A DNA stretch of 64,000 nucleotides from Roseofilum casamattae BLCC-M143 (GTDB taxonomy: Bacteria > Cyanobacteriota > Cyanobacteriia > Cyanobacteriales > Desertifilaceae): positions 90,483-154,482 of the forward strand of contig NZ_JAQOSQ010000011.1 of assembly GCF_030068455.1 (NCBI RefSeq), given 5' to 3'. The position numbers and the translations under genes were made by a program. Shown here in pieces: positions 8,827-16,820 of this stretch. How positions within the stretch are numbered: position 1 is the first letter of the stretch; each line of letters opens with the position of its first letter. Under the pieces are notes generated by a model. The model did no database searches. It saw only the letters and a program-made list of their open reading frames with translations, and was not told the origin of the DNA.

Positions 8827-9708
8827 TTAGACTTCTGATGCGGCTTGTAAGAAGAGCTTGCGCGCCACGCTTTGAATGCCGGTATGCTGGTAGTAGTCGG
8901 TGGATTGGTCGATAAATGCCGCGACCATATCTAGACTATCATCGGAGAAGTCAATAAATCCGCCAATATGGTCGAAAATTCCTTTTGGGGTTAATCCAAC
9001 CGAACCAATTAAGTTGGTCATCCATCCTTCAACGGAGTCAAATGTATTGGTAATGAATCCCAGTTTATCATCGTCGGGAATAAAGTTTGCGATCGCTTTA
9101 AATGCCGCATTATTTTGAAACGAACTATTCCCTCCATTGTCTAGAGCTGCATGAACTTTCTGTAAGAAATCAGGCCCGAGAGGAAGCAGTCCATCAACGC
9201 AGACTAGGGTTGCCATGCGCATCAAAGCTTCTCCCTGATAATGGTTGGTAATTTCGGAAACAAATTGCTGGGGTTGCAGTACGGGTAAGCCATTCAGTTT
9301 ACTATAAGCGAGGAGTTCGACGACCAGCTTTAAGCATAAGTCTACTGATTGAATGGTGTCTGCTTTCGGAGTTAACTTATTGAGAAATCCAAGGAGTTTT
9401 ACTTTTTCTCCGACTTTATTAGCCAGTGCAGCAGCACCTAATGCGCGATCGGCACTATCAATGGTTTGATAAAACCAAATGGCTCTTTGATAGCCATTGT
9501 CTCGATCGTTGTACAGTTCGATCGCCCGGTTGCGAATTGCCGTAATTTTGTTGGCATCGCTCTCTCCAGTTACAACGGTAATTGTGCGATCGCATCCAAC
9601 GACATTTTCCCACTCTCCCGGAACCACATAATCGAGCGCTTTCAGCATTTTTACGGTCAGATTATCGGAGGGTAATTCATCGAGTAACTGAATAATTGAA
9701 TCGGGCAT
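8827..9708 (-). CDS. Conserved-looking protein of unknown function
   Basis: 293 aa, not recognised. It begins MPDSIIQLLDELPSD and is mostly helical, with no signal peptide, membrane helix or catalytic motif I can name. Two halves can be seen: an N-terminal part with an ITVVTGESDANKI segment, and a C-terminal part with several Gly/Phe-rich turns (GGFIDFSDDSLDM). It is on the same strand as, and downstream of, the SWIM and WGR genes, with the DUF3592 remnant and the small mobile element between. It may once have been part of that operon. Cytosolic by inference. Confidence 0.7.
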   Translation of the reverse strand: MPDSIIQLLDELPSDNLTVKMLKALDYVVPGEWENVVGCDRTITVVTGESDANKITAIRNRAIELYNDRDNGYQRAIWFYQTIDSADRALGAAALANKVGEKVKLLGFLNKLTPKADTIQSVDLCLKLVVELLAYSKLNGLPVLQPQQFVSEITNHYQGEALMRMATLVCVDGLLPLGPDFLQKVHAALDNGGNSSFQNNAAFKAIANFIPDDDKLGFITNTFDSVEGWMTNLIGSVGLTPKGIFDHIGGFIDFSDDSLDMVAAFIDQSTDYYQHTGIQSVARKLFLQAASEV

Positions 9709-9787
9709 TGCGATCTTCCTGCTTGCGTTATTTCTCCTTTTGGATTATATTCTCTGTAATGCTGGGCATGACAAACTGTTGCATTTC

Positions 9788-9943
9788 TTAGTATAGTAAG
9801 ACTGTTCCTGCTGTGGTTTCTCCTATTTCCAGAAAGGAGCGGGTTCCCATTGTCAGAATGCCTGCGGCGATGAGGAAAACCACGCCAATACTGCTAAAGG
9901 TTATGCCGGTTATTTTCAGCGTTTTGCGATTGGAATTTCGCAT
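9788..9943 (-). pseudogene. N-terminal remnant of a DUF3592-like membrane protein
   Basis: An ATG at 9943 opens 51 codons ending TAA at 9788. The product starts MRNSNRKTLKITGITF, has one hydrophobic helix (SSIGVVFLIAAGILTMG), and then RSFLEIGETTAGTVLLY. This resembles the start of DUF3592 proteins (TM helix followed by a T-x-GTV strand), which normally continue for about 100 residues. Here it stops at once, so I read it as a truncated relic. It lies directly beside the left end of the 9971-10224 element. It could instead be a genuine small membrane protein. Confidence 0.45.
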
Positions 9944-9967
9944 AACATCTTGGGATTGAGAAACATA

Positions 9968-10227
9968 AATAAAATTACACGACCTCTGTTGACCCTTTGG
10001 CTTCCCCTTCGTAAACTCCTAGGACTAGGCTGCTCAACTCAAGCGGATCCACCTCAGTATCGCTCATTCGATTCTCGGAATCTACACCGGAATAGCGATA
10101 CTGAGGTGAGATCCGTACAGTCACGAGCAGACTAGTGATGCATGGATGGGCTGAACGCAAGGACGGCGATACACCGCCCGGTTTGCAAGGCTATTGGCCA
10201 ATCGGGTCGAGGTCGTGTAATTTTATT
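9968..10227. mobile_element. MITE-like element with 19-bp terminal inverted repeats
   Basis: AATAAAATTACACGACCTC (9968-9986) is exactly inverted at 10209-10227. The inner part continues imperfectly (GACCC..TTGGC). TA dinucleotides at 9970-9971 and 10224-10225 fit a TA target duplication, as made by IS630/Tc1-type transposases. That would make the element about 252 bp (9972-10223), inserted in AAATATT, which also explains the extra outer complementarity. The centre holds a second hairpin, CACCTCAGTATCGCT (10050-10064) with its inverse at 10094-10108. No transposase is encoded. The right end supplies the stop codon of the SWIM gene. Confidence 0.75.
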
Positions 10228-11863
10228 GGCAGGAGCGAGCGTGATGCATTCGCAATGCCAAGATATGTTCGCAAGGGCCTTTATACAGCTTATTTTGCTG
10301 ATGCCAATTGCAGGTACATTCTGCTTTTATTATACGTTCGTCGCGGTCGATTGTCAAGCTTGGAGTATAAGTTTTGTTGCGATCGCGCACCGTTCCTTCC
10401 AGAATTAATGCCCCATCAGAATCTCCGGTTGCCGTCACTTCTACTTTATTTTCCTTTAAGAATCGCGTCGCACTTTCTTCCCGCTCGTTAGCAAAGCGCA
10501 ACCGTTCCATGGGTAGAGGTTCGCGACTTAATTCGCGCAAGCGATAGACGTTCTTATTCAGATCGTAAATAGCGCGTCCGGCTTGGGCATAGGCTCCTAA
10601 TGCACCCAGGACTGCCGTGCGACTTAAGTTCAATCTCTCGGATAAACTATTGGGAGTTTCGTACCAGGTTTCTCGCAGGGCATCAAAGACCATTTTTTGC
10701 GTCCATTCATCCACATCAGCGCGGGGTGCCATGAGGTCAAAATTACCGGAACTGGACCAGTCGTTAGCCGTCCATCCGGATAATCCTAAAGTAAAGGACA
10801 TATCGCCTAAGTCGGCAACATAAAATGAGGGCATTCCCGTACCCAGTAAATGGACGGTAAACTTATTCGCAATTGGGATTAAGCGCTCTAAAATATGGAT
10901 GCGCCGACGACCCCAAACGCGGATCTCTTGGCTGCTATTTCCAGTGTAGGGCGATCGCCAACATATAATTTCTTTATTCCACGGATCGAATACCACTTTC
11001 ACCGGTTGTCCTGGCTCCAGGATATAGCGAATGCTGCGCGGCCCTTTTCTCTCCTTATTCCGTCTCAGGATAAGACAGATATTATGGATATCCATGGGAT
11101 GGAGATCGAAGGTGGTTGCGGGGAGAGACATGGCAGAGCTGACTTGTAAAAATCCGCGCACCCAACTTTCGGGCAGGTCTATTTTTACTTCTTTGAATGT
11201 TTCCTCGTGCGTCGTTTGTACTTCAAATCCGGATGGATCGACTTGAAACTGAGTCGTTTTGTAGCTGCGCAGTTTTTGGAATTCGTCGTAGAGGGCGGCA
11301 GAATAGTCGATATTGGTCGTGCCGCAAGCGAATTCATTGATATTCTGAAATACCTCGTAACTCGCGCCCAGTTTGCCATAACTGGATTCATCCTGGCTGA
11401 AGCATTCAAAGAAGATTTCATCTGGGTGAACGGTGATAACCGGATCGAAGACAAAATAGAAATCGAGTTGCTTTTGGTAGACATAGTTGCGAAACTTATT
11501 TCTGGCATCATAATAAGGTTTCCGTCGCTGGTAGCTGTTGTTATTTAACGCTAGAAGTTCCTGGCGGAGGGTATTAATGCGATCGCGAACTTCTTGGCGC
11601 TGTACTCCAATGGCCGCTAGCTCCAACTCTTCCTGTTTCGCCGCCCATTCTTTGTACTCTTCGTTGTCTTTCGGTTGATAGCGCAGATCGGAGACAACGA
11701 CATCGTGGAGAGCGCTAATGGCTTCGCGAAAGGCAACACTTTTGCGCAATTCTCCAATAAAATAAGTGGGCGGGCGTTTGGTGTCGGGAGAAAATGACAT
11801 TTGCGTGCTATTTCCCCCGTCGCTAACTGATGTACTGCCGTTGTACGAATAAGCAAATTCCAT
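10223..11863 (-). CDS. SWIM zinc-finger protein
   Basis: 546 aa. The C-terminus has the SWIM signature CxC-x(n)-CxH: CTCNW...GPCEHILALR at about residues 509-536. SWIM domains bind Zn and nucleic acids or proteins. An RNA/DNA-binding-like helical segment (LSERLNLSRTAVLGALGAYAQAG, about 420-445) may be a winged helix. The gene begins 26 bp after the end of the WGR gene and is clearly in one operon with it. E. coli has a comparable association of a SWIM protein (YehQ) and a WGR protein (MolR) with MoxR and vWA genes. Only 18 residues follow HILALRM..., and the TAA lies on the element border, so the native C-terminus may have been altered. Confidence 0.85.
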   Translation of the reverse strand: MEFAYSYNGSTSVSDGGNSTQMSFSPDTKRPPTYFIGELRKSVAFREAISALHDVVVSDLRYQPKDNEEYKEWAAKQEELELAAIGVQRQEVRDRINTLRQELLALNNNSYQRRKPYYDARNKFRNYVYQKQLDFYFVFDPVITVHPDEIFFECFSQDESSYGKLGASYEVFQNINEFACGTTNIDYSAALYDEFQKLRSYKTTQFQVDPSGFEVQTTHEETFKEVKIDLPESWVRGFLQVSSAMSLPATTFDLHPMDIHNICLILRRNKERKGPRSIRYILEPGQPVKVVFDPWNKEIICWRSPYTGNSSQEIRVWGRRRIHILERLIPIANKFTVHLLGTGMPSFYVADLGDMSFTLGLSGWTANDWSSSGNFDLMAPRADVDEWTQKMVFDALRETWYETPNSLSERLNLSRTAVLGALGAYAQAGRAIYDLNKNVYRLRELSREPLPMERLRFANEREESATRFLKENKVEVTATGDSDGALILEGTVRDRNKTYTPSLTIDRDERIIKAECTCNWHQQNKLYKGPCEHILALRMHHARSCQ

Positions 11864-11889
11864 AAGGTTGACCTCGAGTAAAATAGAGT

Positions 11890-14800
11890 TTAACGTCTGA
11901 CTTCGGTTACGGGTTTAATTTGGATGGGAAGAATAATATTGGGATAGCATTGGCGCAAGCGTACCATCAATTGCAAGCACTGTGCCTTATCGGCGATCGC
12001 CATTGTCGCGGACTGACGAGTTAGCACCCGCGCAATGACTTCTGCTGCTGCCTCACTTTTCATAGCTTCCTGCTCTAAAAAGTTAAAGACATTCTGTTTC
12101 GCGACGCGCCCTTTATTCACTTGCGATAATACGGTAATTAAATAGGGCGTTAAGTCTTGCAACCGTTCGGGATTATCAACGGCATAGTTATGCAAATACC
12201 CGCTAGCGAAGGATTGCATATCCGTACTGGGGTGTTCGCTAAACTTGAGTAAATAATCTGCCCCGCAAGCTTCCGTGAAAGTACGGTTAACGAGCTGGCG
12301 GCCGAACTCCCGGACTTCTTCGCGAATGCTATCGCAGACGAGAACCATGACTTCTGGAGTCCAGTCAGTGTCGGTAAAGTGCTGTTGGAAGAACTCGCGC
12401 GCGAAGGTTTGGGAGTCTTCCCATTTCGCTTCCAATAGGCGCACGGCGGCTAACTTTTCGGCGTTGGAGTTGCGGATACGGTCTATAATGCCTGACATCA
12501 TCTTCCAAGAGGCTTGGCGGATGGTAAAAATTTCATGACTGGCGAGTTTGACGATGTCTTGGGTAGACCACTCTTGTGCCCAGTGGTTGGGGTTTCCTTG
12601 GAGGACGAGTCCCCCGAGTTCTTGCGCCGAACCTATCTGAGATTTGAGTAAGCGCAGGAGAGTATCTCCAGATATATTAGCTTTCCATCCGGGGAGGCGA
12701 TCGCGCAACAGAGTTAGCAAATCTTTATGGACGCCTTCGTGGGGTTCGGGAGCGAGCATAAATTCGATGAATTCTGTCGCCAGTTGAATGCTAAACTGGG
12801 GGTGGCCCTTCACGAGTCGCGCAATAACCGGTTTAATTGACTGGCGCAAGTCGGGAACGGCATTAATTGCCATGGCGATAATAACATCTCGGTAGTCTTC
12901 CCGCAGTTGGCGATCGCCGAGTTGACCGAAGATTTCCACCCCAATACTGCGGATAGACGCTTGCACTGAAGTTATCAGAGATTCGATTAAGGTATAAGGT
13001 AGCTCCGTTGCTGGAGTTTGGTGGTTCAGCAATAACTTGGCGCCGAAATTTTGCACGGGCGCTAAGTTATGGTTAAGTAAATCGAGAATAACTTGCAGAT
13101 CGAGGGTCTTCAGAGTGGTGGGGAAGACATGGAGCAGGGTTTCGCTAATGCCGTTTATCCCATCCTCTTGGCTGAAGTTCATCAATTCGGCGATCGCGCG
13201 CCCGATAATTACTTTAGCAGCATCTTCCGCGATCGCGCCTGCCGGTAATAACTGGCGATTAAACTCTTGGTTATCCTCATAACGACTAAGAACCAATTGA
13301 GCGATAAACTCGTTATACCATAATAGAACAGCCCCACTATTCTCTATCCACTCTCGCGCTTGGGTGCGAGCGAGAGGTAAAGGACAATTGAATAAAGCCA
13401 GAACTAGCTCCATTTGTGGCGTTTGTGGAGTGTAGCGATCTCGGGCTAAGTTTAACGCAAATTGAGTTGTTTCATCATAAGGTTGACTCAACAGCCTGAC
13501 TAACTGACTGACTTCAATCTGGAAATGAAAGTCTGGAGACTGACGCAATGCTCTAACGGCAAACTCATGGACGGGATAGCATTGGCTCTCTAATAATAAT
13601 TTGAGTAAGGCTTCCGGACGTTGGTTCCACAGTTCCGGAAACGCTTCTTCTCTCTCCTCCGGTGGCGGTTCCCCCAGTTGCGATCCTTTTTGACACACCC
13701 AAGCGGGAGATTTTGGTTTCAAACTATAGCGAGGACTATTAGTATAGAGAATATAGTTGAAGGTTAAATAAGTGGAATATTTATCCCAGAAACTGATAAA
13801 CTGAATGCGCTTCCGGTTACTATCGTAGCGGTAGTCGTATCGTTCTCGGGTGGGATGAGCATCCTCATCGCTATATTCGAGTAAAATAGCCACCGCTAGA
13901 TCGATGTAAGCTAAATCTTGCTCTTCTCCCAGTTTGCGCAATGTTCGCCAAACTCGTTTGCGCAGATAGTCGCGAGTTTTCTTGTTATAGGCAAGACTGG
14001 TATCGTCGCTTGCTTGCACTTCTTTGAGATTATCTTTAATGACTTCATAGCGTCCTGTTTTTGGATTTCGTTCGTATTCGTATCGCCGTAGATACTGGCC
14101 GTTGGGAAGGTTGAACCCGTACCAATGACTGTCGTCATAGAGTGGCTTGTTTAGCTCGAATCGCCGTGCCAAAATACTAAATAGTTCGGCATCTTGACGG
14201 TATTCTGCCATCTTGAAGAGATGACGCACAGATTTAAAGTGGGGAGGCGCCAGAGGTGCGGTGCGAGCGAAGTCGTTTACAGCAGGACGGGTAATATCGA
14301 TGCGAGTTTGATAGAGTAGGTCGATAACGGGAAACGGTTTATTCTCCTCGTCGTTGAGATAGGTTTGGAGCGCTTGGCGTACGTTATCGGGATTGTTGGT
14401 TGCGATCGCATCTTGTAAACTAGCAGGAAGGCGATCGCGCGCTTGTTGTTGCAGTCGTTCTCGTTCCTTCTTGTCCCCCAACGTCCACATTACCTCCCGA
14501 GCCATGCGCTGCACGAACTCCGGAGTAGATGAGTTTACTTCCAACTCCCGCAATACCGGTAAAGCTTCTTTTCCGCCGCATCGTCCCAGAGCATAAACAA
14601 TAGAATAATCTTGCAGTGCATCTCCAGTTCCCAACATCTGGGTTAAATAGAGTGCTGCACCGGTTATCTTCAGCTCTCCCGCGCGCCAAATAATCCGACT
14701 TAGGGGCCAGTTCTTCGGCGCATTCCCTTGCAGATAAAATAAGATGCGCTCCTCTCGCGTCATCTCCCCTAAGGTTTCCGCCGTCGGGGTTTGAGCCACC

Positions 14801-15042
14801 GCATGAATATCTCGATATCCCTTTTTAACCTTCTCTTGAACTAACTTATCAAAAATCTGTTCGGCTCGCGATCGCAGAACCGGAGTTTTTGTCTTCGTCC
14901 CTTCCTTCAGATTAGTGCCGCGACGGCCGTAGCGAAAGTTAACCAGATACTCATCATCTTCAGTTGAGACCAGATCGACTTCATAGATCTTATCAGAGCG
15001 ATCGTCTTGAAAGTATAGGGTAGTTTGCTTAATCCGTTTCAT
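11890..15042 (-). CDS. WGR-domain protein with long HEAT-like repeat region
   Basis: 1050 aa. Residues 1-80 form a WGR domain (TLYFQDDRSDKIYEVDL...NFRYGRRGT...KTKTP), a fold found in PARP proteins and bacterial MolR-like proteins and thought to bind nucleic acid. The rest is alpha-helical, with repeated LL.LL/PVLRELEVNSS-type helices characteristic of HEAT/armadillo scaffolds, e.g. residues ~130-190 and ~500-1040. A central block around NLPNGQYLRRYEYERNPKTG is less repetitive. No enzyme motif is visible. The SWIM gene follows 26 bp later. The pair resembles components of MoxR/vWA-linked systems, but no MoxR or vWA gene is seen in this window. Cytosolic. Confidence 0.85.
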   Translation of the reverse strand: MKRIKQTTLYFQDDRSDKIYEVDLVSTEDDEYLVNFRYGRRGTNLKEGTKTKTPVLRSRAEQIFDKLVQEKVKKGYRDIHAVAQTPTAETLGEMTREERILFYLQGNAPKNWPLSRIIWRAGELKITGAALYLTQMLGTGDALQDYSIVYALGRCGGKEALPVLRELEVNSSTPEFVQRMAREVMWTLGDKKERERLQQQARDRLPASLQDAIATNNPDNVRQALQTYLNDEENKPFPVIDLLYQTRIDITRPAVNDFARTAPLAPPHFKSVRHLFKMAEYRQDAELFSILARRFELNKPLYDDSHWYGFNLPNGQYLRRYEYERNPKTGRYEVIKDNLKEVQASDDTSLAYNKKTRDYLRKRVWRTLRKLGEEQDLAYIDLAVAILLEYSDEDAHPTRERYDYRYDSNRKRIQFISFWDKYSTYLTFNYILYTNSPRYSLKPKSPAWVCQKGSQLGEPPPEEREEAFPELWNQRPEALLKLLLESQCYPVHEFAVRALRQSPDFHFQIEVSQLVRLLSQPYDETTQFALNLARDRYTPQTPQMELVLALFNCPLPLARTQAREWIENSGAVLLWYNEFIAQLVLSRYEDNQEFNRQLLPAGAIAEDAAKVIIGRAIAELMNFSQEDGINGISETLLHVFPTTLKTLDLQVILDLLNHNLAPVQNFGAKLLLNHQTPATELPYTLIESLITSVQASIRSIGVEIFGQLGDRQLREDYRDVIIAMAINAVPDLRQSIKPVIARLVKGHPQFSIQLATEFIEFMLAPEPHEGVHKDLLTLLRDRLPGWKANISGDTLLRLLKSQIGSAQELGGLVLQGNPNHWAQEWSTQDIVKLASHEIFTIRQASWKMMSGIIDRIRNSNAEKLAAVRLLEAKWEDSQTFAREFFQQHFTDTDWTPEVMVLVCDSIREEVREFGRQLVNRTFTEACGADYLLKFSEHPSTDMQSFASGYLHNYAVDNPERLQDLTPYLITVLSQVNKGRVAKQNVFNFLEQEAMKSEAAAEVIARVLTRQSATMAIADKAQCLQLMVRLRQCYPNIILPIQIKPVTEVRR

Positions 15043-15185
15043 GGCAACGCAGAGAAAGGGTTGATTGCCATTTTAGTCAACTTTGTCCGGAGCGTCCACA
15101 GTTTCGATATATTTCTCCTCTAGTTGGGGAACTCGAGCATCCCATAAAGTTATATAAATTCATATTTCTTGGGGAGATCGTAAAA

Positions 15186-15209
15186 ATCCCTCTACTACAA
15201 TAGAGGGAT
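15186..15209 (-). terminator. Rho-independent terminator after the TerB-like gene
   Basis: ATCCCTCTA and TAGAGGGAT form a perfect 9-bp stem with a 6-nt loop. Read on the minus strand it is followed by TTTTTA. It lies about 70 bp past the stop of the gene at 15280. Confidence 0.75.
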
Positions 15210-15279
15210 AAAGCATTTTCCGTTAATTGTGAAAGATTGGATACTCTTACAGACTACAGACGATCGATCTACAAAATAC

Positions 15280-15768
15280 CTAGGAACCAAAGAACATTTT
15301 CAATTCCTTCGTTAAGGTTTCCACCATATCGGTATCCTTGCCAATTTCCGCCGCCGCTTCCTTGGCAACCATTGCCGCTTCTTCCGCCGGCAAATTCACC
15401 AGAGCCACTAACTTACGATAGGCTTCGGCTTCTTCCGCATTAATTAAATCTTCTTCTGGAGTGCGAGCGCTCGAAGCAATGACCTCATAGCCTAACTTTA
15501 AAACAATTTTCCGCTCGTCCACAGTTTCCAACTTCGGAATTAGCTCCTCCAGAGGCAAATCTTGCATCATATAATCGCGCAACTCTTGCTTCAAATTATC
15601 GCGATCGCTGCTATTATCGGGAGCAAATAAGTGACTGAAGCGATCGAGCATTACATCTACTTCTTCAGTGGCTAATTCTCCATCAGACCATGCCATGGCA
15701 GTCACCACGCGCAACAGATTCATTTGCCGAGGAGAAATAGGAGGCGGTGCGGGAGGGTGTAGAGTCAT
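15280..15768 (-). CDS. TerB-like protein
   Basis: 162 aa from MTLHPPAPPP. A longer frame to 15858 exists, but GGAG sits about 7 nt before the 15768 ATG. The body (NLLRVVTAMAWSDGELATEEVDVMLDRFSHLF) is the acidic helical pattern of TerB/DjlA-N-type domains, named after tellurite resistance but widespread in stress and membrane-associated systems. Several Asp/Glu residues could bind a metal. It is the 5' neighbour of the WGR gene on the same strand, but a strong terminator lies between, so it is probably a separate unit. Confidence 0.78.
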   Translation of the reverse strand: MTLHPPAPPPISPRQMNLLRVVTAMAWSDGELATEEVDVMLDRFSHLFAPDNSSDRDNLKQELRDYMMQDLPLEELIPKLETVDERKIVLKLGYEVIASSARTPEEDLINAEEAEAYRKLVALVNLPAEEAAMVAKEAAAEIGKDTDMVETLTKELKMFFGS

Positions 15769-15986
15769 AGGTCGCTCCATTAATCTTTTAGTTCTTTTAG
15801 CTAGAACCCTATCACGTTCGCCCGAGACCTCCCCAAATTCCCTCAATTCAATTAACAATTGCTCCCACAGAAAGTAACGAAACGCAACAACGACAGGAAA
15901 GTAGCGATCGCATCCACCGAACGATCTTGTGTTACTTTAAATCCTTGGAGACTCGACGACGATTATATATTCCTGTTATAAATCCC

Positions 15987-16697
15987 ATGACCCTGGTAAA
16001 CGAAAAGACCGCAATTGATGACAAAGCCATTGTTAAAGACTACTTTAACGAAACCGGCTTTGACCGCTGGCGCAGAATTTACGGCACTCAAGAAGATGTC
16101 AACCGCGTGCAACTGGATATCCGTAAAGGCCACCAGCAAACCGTCGATACCGTCGTCGATTGGTTAAAATCGGATGGTAACCTGAGCCAACTTTCCATCT
16201 GCGATGCCGGATGTGGCGTCGGCAGCCTCAGCATTCCCCTCGTGCAAGCCGGAGCCACCGTCTTTGCCAGCGATATTTCTGAGAAAATGGTAGAAGAAGC
16301 CAAAGCGCGCGCCAAAGACGTTATCGAAACTCCCGATAAATTGCAATTTAAAGTGCAAGACCTCGAACAACTCGATGGCGAATACGATACCGTCATTTGT
16401 CTGGACGTACTAATTCACTATCCGCAAGAACAAGCCGACGCCATGATCTCCCATTTGTGCTCCCTATCCAAATCGCGATTTATTGTCAGTTTTGCCCCAA
16501 AAACTTGTGCCTTAACTATTCTCAAGAAAATCGGCAGCTTTTTCCCCGGACCTTCCAAAGCCACTCGCGCTTATATGCACAAAGAAAAAGACATCATTGC
16601 CTGTCTAGAAAAAAACGGCTTTACCATCGCGCGCACCTCAATGACCAAAAGTAGCTTCTATTTCTCTCGCATGTTAGAAGCCACCCGCTCCGCTTAA
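15987..16697 (+). CDS. chlM: Magnesium protoporphyrin IX methyltransferase
   Basis: 236 aa. ChlM methylates Mg-protoporphyrin IX with S-adenosylmethionine, the step after Mg chelatase in chlorophyll synthesis, at the membrane. The SAM-binding motif DAGCGVGSLSIPL is at residues 73-85, DISEKM follows, and the C-terminal SMTKSSFYFSRMLEA is typical of ChlM. I chose the ATG at 15987 because the longer frame (15927) adds residues unlike the family. The gene stands alone on the plus strand; a hairpin repeat follows the stop by 24 bp. Confidence 0.93.
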   Translation: MTLVNEKTAIDDKAIVKDYFNETGFDRWRRIYGTQEDVNRVQLDIRKGHQQTVDTVVDWLKSDGNLSQLSICDAGCGVGSLSIPLVQAGATVFASDISEKMVEEAKARAKDVIETPDKLQFKVQDLEQLDGEYDTVICLDVLIHYPQEQADAMISHLCSLSKSRFIVSFAPKTCALTILKKIGSFFPGPSKATRAYMHKEKDIIACLEKNGFTIARTSMTKSSFYFSRMLEATRSA

Positions 16698-16720
16698 TCT
16701 AACATTAGAAAATAACCCAC

Positions 16721-16747
16721 GTAGGGTGTGTTATTAAGACACCCTAC
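16721..16747. repeat. GTAGGGTG-type hairpin repeat, copy 2
   Basis: GTAGGGTGT (16721-16729) pairs with ACACCCTAC (16739-16747) around the loop GTTATTAAG. It is a variant of the palindrome at 3645-3673 and lies between chlM and uvrA. Confidence 0.75.
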
Positions 16748-16820
16748 ACTAACCCCAAAAAACTCTCTGCAATCTCCGTGCCTCCGTGGTTTTCTTTCCT
16801 CTTCCTCCACTAGATAGCTG

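Noticed and set aside
9975..10160. Minus-strand frame inside the TA-flanked element
   Set aside because: No similarity to a transposase and no start signal; the element appears non-coding.
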